A stretch of 11,486 nucleotides of DNA from Rhodocyclaceae bacterium (lineage in GTDB: Bacteria > Pseudomonadota > Gammaproteobacteria > Burkholderiales > Rhodocyclaceae), in contig JAUYFZ010000042.1 of assembly GCA_030689585.1 (NCBI GenBank), forward strand, positions 1-11,486, in the 5' to 3' direction. A model generated the notes under the pieces. The model ran no database searches and was not told where the DNA came from. It worked only from the letters and a program-made list of their open reading frames with translations. This document shows, one piece after another, positions 7,607 to 11,486 of this stretch (the first letter of the stretch is position 1; each line of letters begins with the position of its first letter). The translations under genes were made by a program, and so were the position numbers.

Positions 7607-7881
7607 GTGGGTGGCCATTGTCTAGCGACGTGCATTACGCGGAGGATTCGTAGGGTGTCGTCCGTGATGTCGTAGATCAAAATATAGTTGCGATGAACAA
7701 CCAGTTCACGCGTGTTGGTGAGACGACCGGAACGACCCATTTTTGGATGGTCGATTAAACGAGAGGCGGCTTTTGAGAACAACTGGTCCATGTTCGATGC
7801 TGCTTTACGATTATCAGCAGCGATATACCTACGAATTTCTTTGCGGTTTTCTCTCGCTGTTGGTGTCCAAAATAATTTCAC
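7603..7881 (-). CDS. RelE/ParE-family toxin
   Basis: A 92-residue basic protein of the RelE/ParE toxin superfamily. Typical features are LFWTPTARENRKEIRRYI at the start, a helical KAASNMDQLFSKAASRLIDHP, the turn GRSGRLTNTRELVV, and the C-terminal strands NYILIYDITDDTLRILRVMHVARQWP. The pattern GR..(G/N)TRELVV..Y resembles the ParE-like chromosomal toxins usually paired with RHH antitoxins. Whether it acts on gyrase (ParE) or cuts mRNA on the ribosome (RelE) cannot be told from sequence alone. The GTG start at 7881 overlaps the antitoxin stop by four bases (GTGA) and gives the family N-terminus; an ATG further upstream would lie deep in the antitoxin gene. Its own stop overlaps the kinase start (ATGA), an unusual coupling of a toxin to a signalling gene. 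Confidence 0.88.
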   Translation of the reverse strand: MKLFWTPTARENRKEIRRYIAADNRKAASNMDQLFSKAASRLIDHPKMGRSGRLTNTRELVVHRNYILIYDITDDTLRILRVMHVARQWPPT

Positions 7882-8168
7882 GAATGAGCATCCTGCATTT
7901 CTCGAAGCATTTCCGCACGCCAAGCAGCCGCTTCTGCCTCAACTTCTTCGTTCGGTATTAAGAGTCCTGCATTAGCTTCATCCAAACCGATTTGCACTTC
8001 CTTGCGAAACCAAGCGTCATACGCGTCGGCTTTTTGTTGTTTTTCAACGAATTTGTGCATGAAATCGCGTAAAACCTGCGCACCCGCACGATTGCAGGAC
8101 TTGGTGGCGGTGGTGAATTCCTGTTTGAGCGAGGGAGCGAGACGAAAGGTCAACGTGGTTGCGTTCAT
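7878..8168 (-). CDS. RHH-type (CopG/RelB-like) antitoxin
   Basis: A 96-residue antitoxin for the following toxin gene. The N-terminus TTLTFRLAPSLKQEFTTATK is a ribbon-helix-helix strand and helix, followed by a second helix (GAQVLRDFMHKFVEKQQ). The rest (YDAWFRKEVQIGLDEANAG, then IPNEEVEAEAAAWRAEMLREM) matches the toxin-wrapping tail seen in RelB/ParD-like antitoxins next to such RelE/ParE genes. AGGA stands 8 bases before the ATG. The stop overlaps the toxin GTG by four bases. It follows gcvP after only 36 bp, and a perfect palindrome at 8201-8214 is a candidate autoregulatory operator. The exact antitoxin subfamily is uncertain. Confidence 0.83.
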   Translation of the reverse strand: MNATTLTFRLAPSLKQEFTTATKSCNRAGAQVLRDFMHKFVEKQQKADAYDAWFRKEVQIGLDEANAGLLIPNEEVEAEAAAWRAEMLREMQDAHS

Positions 8169-8200
8169 GGGACTATTCCTACTTGAGTAATACGAGGGGT

Positions 8201-8214
8201 TATTCTACAGAATA
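8201..8214. promoter_or_regulatory. Perfect palindrome upstream of the antitoxin, candidate operator/-10
   Basis: TATTCT-GT-AGAATA on the minus strand is a perfect 6-2-6 inverted repeat that covers the gcvP stop codon. It contains TAGAAT (8202-8207), a five-of-six match to a -10 box, about 34 bases before the antitoxin ATG. No clear -35 element was found. An RHH antitoxin binding over its own -10 would fit; this is inference. Confidence 0.4.
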
Positions 8215-11024
8215 CAGGTGCAGGAGAGGTGACGGTCGCCATAGACATCGTCGATGCGGTTAACGAACGGCCAGAATTTATTTTCCATGATCCACGGAAG
8301 TGGGAAAACGGCCGTTTGACGTGTATAGGGGCGATTCCATTCCGCATCGGCCAGATCAGCCTGGGTGTGAGGCGCATGTTTGAGAGGGTTGTTGTCTGCT
8401 GACCATACGCCCAGTTCGATTTGGCGTATTTCGTCACGAATGGCGATCATGGCTTCGATGAAACGGTCTAGTTCTGCCTTGGATTCCGATTCGGTTGGTT
8501 CGACCATCAACGTGCCCGCCACCGGAAAACTGACCGTGGGGGCGTGAAAGCCGTAATCCATGAGTCGTTTGGCAATGTCGATTTCCGCAATGCCTGTGGC
8601 GGCCTTGATGGCGCGCACATCCAGAATGCACTCATGGGCGACGCGGCCTTGGCGGCCTGTATACAGCACCGGATAATGATCGTTCAATCTGGCCGCGATG
8701 TAGTTAGCGTTGAGAATCGCCATGCGAGTGGCTTGCGTCAAGCCAAAGCTACCGAGCAGGACGATGTACATCCAAGAGATCGGCAGAATCGAGGCGGACC
8801 CCCAAGGAGCCGCCGACACCGCGCCGGTTCCGTTTAAGGAGACGTGACCGGGCATGTGAGGGGTTAAATGTGCTTTGAGACCAATGGGGCCCATGCCAGG
8901 GCCACCGCCACCGTGTGGCACGGCAAAGGTTTTGTGCAAATTCATGTGGGCCACATCCGCGCCGATGCTACCCGGGGAGGTGAGACCCACTTGAGCATTC
9001 ATGTTGGCCCCATCCATGTAGACCTGCCCGCCGTGGGTGTGAATCGTGGCGCAAATCTCTTTCACGGCTTCTTCGAATACGCCGTGCGTGGAGGGATAGG
9101 TGATCATCAGGCAGGAAAGGTTGGCTGCATGTTGAATCGCTTTTGCTTTTAGATCGGTGACATCCACATTGCCGTTTTCGTCGCAGTCGATGACGATGAC
9201 TTGAAGTCCGCACATGTGCGCAGTGGCAGGATTAGTGCCGTGAGCCGATTTTGGGATGAGGCAGATATTGCGATGCGCTTCACCCTGAGCGGCTTGATAG
9301 CGACGAATGGTGACTAATCCTGCGTATTCGCCTTGCGCACCGGAGTTGGGTTGCATACAAACGGAGTCGAAGCCGGTGATGATGGCTAACCAGTTGTCGA
9401 GATTTCGGATCATCTCTAGACTGCCTGTGGCTTGATCGAGAGGGGCGAAGGGATGCAGGTTGGCAAACATCGGCCAGGTGATCGGTATCATCTGGCTGGT
9501 GGCATTCAATTTCATCGTGCAAGACCCCAGTGGAATCATCGAATGATCCATGGCGAGGTCACGATTCTGGAGTTTTTTCAGGTAACGCAGCATCTCGTGT
9601 TCGCTGTGATAAGTGTTGAACACGGGGTGCGTAAGAATGGCATCGGTGCGTAGAAGATCGGCTAATGGAGATTGGGCGGTCGCTTGAGTATCGAGTTTTA
9701 TGAAGTTGGTTGAAGATTGACGAGCCAAGGCAAACAGGAGTCGCGACACATCGGATGACGTGGTTTTCTCGTCGAACGAAATGCCGCGCACGGTGTTAGA
9801 AACCCGACGCAGGTTATAACCCGGGACGTCGGTTTGTGTTTCGATATGCAGCGTGTCAAAAAAATGCTGTGTCAGTATTTTGATGCCCGCATTTTTTAGC
9901 CCGATAGCCAGCATTCCCGTGAGGCGGTGGATGCGACGGGCAATGGTGCGTAGCCCCTGAGGGCCGTGATAGACAGCGTACATGCCGACTAGATTGGCCA
10001 GTAATACTTGCGATGTGCAAATGTTGGAGTTGGCTTTTTCGCGACGGATATGCTGTTCGCGGGTTTGCAAGGCCATGCGAAGGGCGGGGCGACCGCGTGC
10101 GTCGACTGAAACCCCGATGATGCGGCCTGGCATGGAACGCTTGTGTTCGTCCCGACAGGCGAAGAAAGCGGCGTGTGGCCCTCCAAAACCCATGGGGAGG
10201 CCAAAGCGTTGGGCAGAACCCAAGGCAATATCCGCACCCATTTCGCCAGGGGACTTGAGTAGTATTCCGGCCATGAGATCGGTGGCAACGGCGGTGATGG
10301 CCCCGTTATTGTTAAGGGCAGCCAGTGTCTGGGTGAGGTCGACGCATTCGCCACGAGCATTGGGAGTTTGCAGAAATGCACCGAACACAGCATGGGAAGC
10401 GGCTCCGTTGGCTGGTCCGAGGATCAAATTGAATCCAAAAAACTCCGCCCGTGTTTTGAGAACATCAATGGTTTGCGGAAAAGCGTCTTCATCGACGAAA
10501 AAAGCCTGGGAGTCCGATTTTGAAATTCGCCGTGCCATCGCCATGGCTTCTGCCGCAGCGGTGGCTTCATCCAGCAAGGAGGCATTCGCCAGAGGCAACC
10601 CCGTCAAGTCGATGACCATTTGTTGGTAGTTGAGCAGAGCTTCTAGGCGACCTTGAGAAATTTCGGCCTGATAAGGGGTGTAGGCGGTATACCAGCCGGG
10701 ATTTTCCAACACGTTTCGTCGGAGCACATTGGGCAGCCATGTGTCGTAGTACCCCAGACCGATCAGGGATTTTTTTGGGGTGTTCTTGGCCGCAATATCC
10801 GCCAATTTTTCTAGGGCCTCATGCTCTCGCAGAGGGCCTGGCAGACCGGACATGGGTTGGTTGAGTCGAATGGCTGCGGGAATGGTTTCATCTATCAGAC
10901 AATCGAGACGGTCAATCCCCATCGCCGCCAGCATATCGCTGGTATGACTGTTGTGATGGTCGATATGACGATTCAGGAATTCGTCATGTTGTTCGAGTGT
11001 CGACAGTGGAAAAGTATTTGACAT
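8205..11024 (-). CDS. gcvP: Glycine dehydrogenase (decarboxylating), P-protein of the glycine cleavage system
   Basis: A 939-residue PLP enzyme that decarboxylates glycine and passes the aminomethyl group to the lipoyl arm of GcvH. The length fits the single-chain P-protein (about 950). Both homologous halves are present. The N-terminal half has [17 protein letters not shown] and [15 protein letters not shown]. The C-terminal half has [48 protein letters not shown] and the PLP-lysine motif [16 protein letters not shown] with Lys698. The end [11 protein letters not shown] is the family end. The ATG at 11024 matches the usual P-protein start, but only weak ribosome-binding sequence precedes it. 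In-frame ATGs further up (11063, 11078) come from the mobile element at 11034-11284. No gcvT, gcvH or glycine riboswitch is visible in the window. Confidence 0.96.
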   Translation of the reverse strand: MSNTFPLSTLEQHDEFLNRHIDHHNSHTSDMLAAMGIDRLDCLIDETIPAAIRLNQPMSGLPGPLREHEALEKLADIAAKNTPKKSLIGLGYYDTWLPNVLRRNVLENPGWYTAYTPYQAEISQGRLEALLNYQQMVIDLTGLPLANASLLDEATAAAEAMAMARRISKSDSQAFFVDEDAFPQTIDVLKTRAEFFGFNLILGPANGAASHAVFGAFLQTPNARGECVDLTQTLAALNNNGAITAVATDLMAGILLKSPGEMGADIALGSAQRFGLPMGFGGPHAAFFACRDEHKRSMPGRIIGVSVDARGRPALRMALQTREQHIRREKANSNICTSQVLLANLVGMYAVYHGPQGLRTIARRIHRLTGMLAIGLKNAGIKILTQHFFDTLHIETQTDVPGYNLRRVSNTVRGISFDEKTTSSDVSRLLFALARQSSTNFIKLDTQATAQSPLADLLRTDAILTHPVFNTYHSEHEMLRYLKKLQNRDLAMDHSMIPLGSCTMKLNATSQMIPITWPMFANLHPFAPLDQATGSLEMIRNLDNWLAIITGFDSVCMQPNSGAQGEYAGLVTIRRYQAAQGEAHRNICLIPKSAHGTNPATAHMCGLQVIVIDCDENGNVDVTDLKAKAIQHAANLSCLMITYPSTHGVFEEAVKEICATIHTHGGQVYMDGANMNAQVGLTSPGSIGADVAHMNLHKTFAVPHGGGGPGMGPIGLKAHLTPHMPGHVSLNGTGAVSAAPWGSASILPISWMYIVLLGSFGLTQATRMAILNANYIAARLNDHYPVLYTGRQGRVAHECILDVRAIKAATGIAEIDIAKRLMDYGFHAPTVSFPVAGTLMVEPTESESKAELDRFIEAMIAIRDEIRQIELGVWSADNNPLKHAPHTQADLADAEWNRPYTRQTAVFPLPWIMENKFWPFVNRIDDVYGDRHLSCTCIL

Positions 11025-11060
11025 GGAAAAATTGTAACTACTCAGGTCTATCGGAGCACC

Positions 11061-11075
11061 CATCTCCTCCCCCTT
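11061..11075 (-). promoter_or_regulatory. Possible gcvP start and Shine-Dalgarno supplied by the MITE
   Basis: On the minus strand the palindrome reads AAGGGGGAGGAG directly followed by ATG (11061-11063), in frame with gcvP and 13 codons upstream of the family start. The native ATG at 11024 is preceded by TTACAATTTTTCC, with no Shine-Dalgarno. Ribosomes may therefore start here and add the residues [13 protein letters not shown] to GcvP. Not proven. Confidence 0.45.
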
Positions 11076-11086
11076 CAAGGGGGAGG
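11066..11086. repeat. G/C palindrome inside the MITE
   Basis: A perfect 10+1+10 inverted repeat centred on CTTCAAG. With its right flank (GGGAGGGGGATGG) it repeats almost exactly one half of the element in the kinase gene at 6021-6107. A second, complementary half starts near 11157 (ACCCCATCCCCACCC) with a CCCCTT-G-AAGGGG hairpin at 11177-11189. Confidence 0.8.
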
Positions 11087-11178
11087 TTGGGAGGGGGATG
11101 GTGGAAATTGTAATCCAAGTAAATTCAATCTGTTATAAATATCGCGCAACTTTTACCCCATCCCCACCCTAACCATCC

Positions 11179-11242
11179 CCTTGAAGGGGAGGGGACTTGG
11201 TACAACCCTCCCTTGAAGGGGAGGGGACTTGGTACAACCCTC
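11179..11242. repeat. Two identical 32-bp tandem repeats with a decayed third copy
   Basis: The units 11179-11210 and 11211-11242 are identical, each starting CCTTGAAGGGG and ending ACTTGGTACAACCCTC. A partial, altered copy (CCCTGAAAGGGGAG) follows from 11243. The tandem array lies wholly inside the MITE and begins with its palindrome core, so it probably arose by slippage or recombination after capture of the palindrome. Confidence 0.85.
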
Positions 11243-11284
11243 CCCTGAAAGGGGAGTGAGATTGATGCTGACCTGAGTAGTTAC

Positions 11285-11486
11285 GAAAAATTAATGAGAT
11301 ATCTGTCGAATCAATGCGTTGTTAGCCCAACTGAGGGTATCTGTCACGGCATGAACAGCCCAATCTCGGTCGAGTATCAACCTATCGTTATTTAGTGCTT
11401 GGCAGAAAACCCCAATTTTTAAAAAATAGTCGGTCTAAAATTCTGAAATTTTGAGTCGCCATTTCTAATTTTTTATTTTATTGGCA
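11285..11486. other. AT-rich former gcvP leader, no recognised gene
   Basis: This stretch would have abutted gcvP before the MITE inserted. It holds no gene I recognise. On the minus strand an open stretch of 47 codons (11291-11434, between two stops) has no plausible start and no familiar motif. Near the far end it carries a small AT-rich inverted repeat (AAAATT-CTGA-AATTTT) and runs of A and T. No riboswitch fold or good promoter could be recognised by eye. Confidence 0.5.

Larger units (their letters stand above)
11026..11292. mobile_element. MITE-like element with GTAA termini and 8-bp target duplication
   Basis: GTAACTACTCAGGTC at 11034-11048 and its exact complement at 11270-11284 bound a 251-bp unit without a transposase. 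GAAAAATT occurs immediately outside both ends (11026-11033 and 11285-11292), a perfect 8-bp direct repeat as left by transposition. Termini starting 5'-GTAA with 8-bp duplications are the known habit of the IS66 family, so the unit is probably a non-autonomous derivative moved by such a transposase. It has entered one base upstream of the gcvP start codon. The coordinates given include the duplications. Confidence 0.85.

Noticed and set aside
11100..11160. Promoter toward gcvP in the AT-rich middle of the MITE
   Set aside because: A TATAAC-like hexamer is present on the minus strand, but no acceptable -35 lies at 16-18 bases from it.
11179..11242. CRISPR array suggested by 32-bp repeats
   Set aside because: The copies are directly adjacent with no spacers, and there are only two and a partial third.
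11034..11284. Rho-independent terminator formed by the G/C palindromes in the MITE
   Set aside because: The hairpins are strong but none is followed by a T run on either strand.
11291..11434. Minus-strand open stretch of 47 codons ending ALIRQISH just before the gcvP site
   Set aside because: It is bounded by stops, has no good start or ribosome binding site and no familiar motif; it may be a gene remnant or chance. A 33-codon plus-strand frame from 11294 over the same bases is equally unsupported.
11285..11486. Glycine riboswitch upstream of gcvP
   Set aside because: I could not recognise the conserved core or tandem aptamer arrangement in this short AT-rich stretch; a covariance-model search would settle it.

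Overview
The window reads as chromosomal DNA of a Beta- or Gammaproteobacterium. EttA and GcvP closely resemble the enterobacterial proteins, coding DNA is of moderate GC, and the G/C-rich palindromes (translated as PHPNPPLEGEG) are of a kind common in environmental proteobacteria. The exact genus cannot be fixed from this sequence. Every recognised gene lies on the minus strand, so the biological reading order runs from the right end to the left end.

Layout in transcription order. (1) 11285-11486 is an AT-rich leader without a recognisable gene. (2) 11034-11284 is a 251-bp mobile element of MITE type. It has perfect 15-bp terminal inverted repeats beginning GTAA, is flanked by a perfect 8-bp duplication GAAAAATT, and sits one base upstream of the gcvP start codon. 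Inside are CTTSAAG-centred G/C palindromes and a 32-bp tandem repeat. (3) 8205-11024 is gcvP, the glycine cleavage P-protein. (4) 7603-8168 is a ribbon-helix-helix-like antitoxin and a RelE/ParE-type toxin that overlap by 4 bp. (5) 1950-7606 is a signalling block: PAS hybrid histidine kinase, Hpt phosphotransfer domain, REC-HD-GYP protein and HDOD-REC-GGDEF protein. Toxin and kinase overlap by 4 bp, the HD-GYP gene follows the Hpt stop after 1 bp, and the GGDEF gene overlaps the HD-GYP gene by 7 bp. (6) 1345-1889 is a second, unrelated toxin-antitoxin pair of the CcdAB type with its own operator-like inverted repeat. (7) 1-1342 is ettA, the ABC-F translational throttle factor, cut off by the window edge; its start codon lies 2 bp after the ccdB stop.

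How the parts may work together. The kinase should pass phosphate through its second receiver and the Hpt domain to the receivers of an HD-GYP (c-di-GMP hydrolysis) and a GGDEF (c-di-GMP synthesis) protein, a compact phosphorelay with opposite outputs. A toxin-antitoxin pair stands at the head of this operon, and another stands directly before ettA, so both could drive downstream expression from autoregulated promoters.

Main anomalies: the MITE at the gcvP start, which may supply a new Shine-Dalgarno and start codon; a palindromic repeat inserted in frame in the kinase's degenerate first receiver; and a C9 homopolymer that puts the Hpt domain one frame away from the kinase. The last may be phase variation, frameshifting or a simple sequence error.
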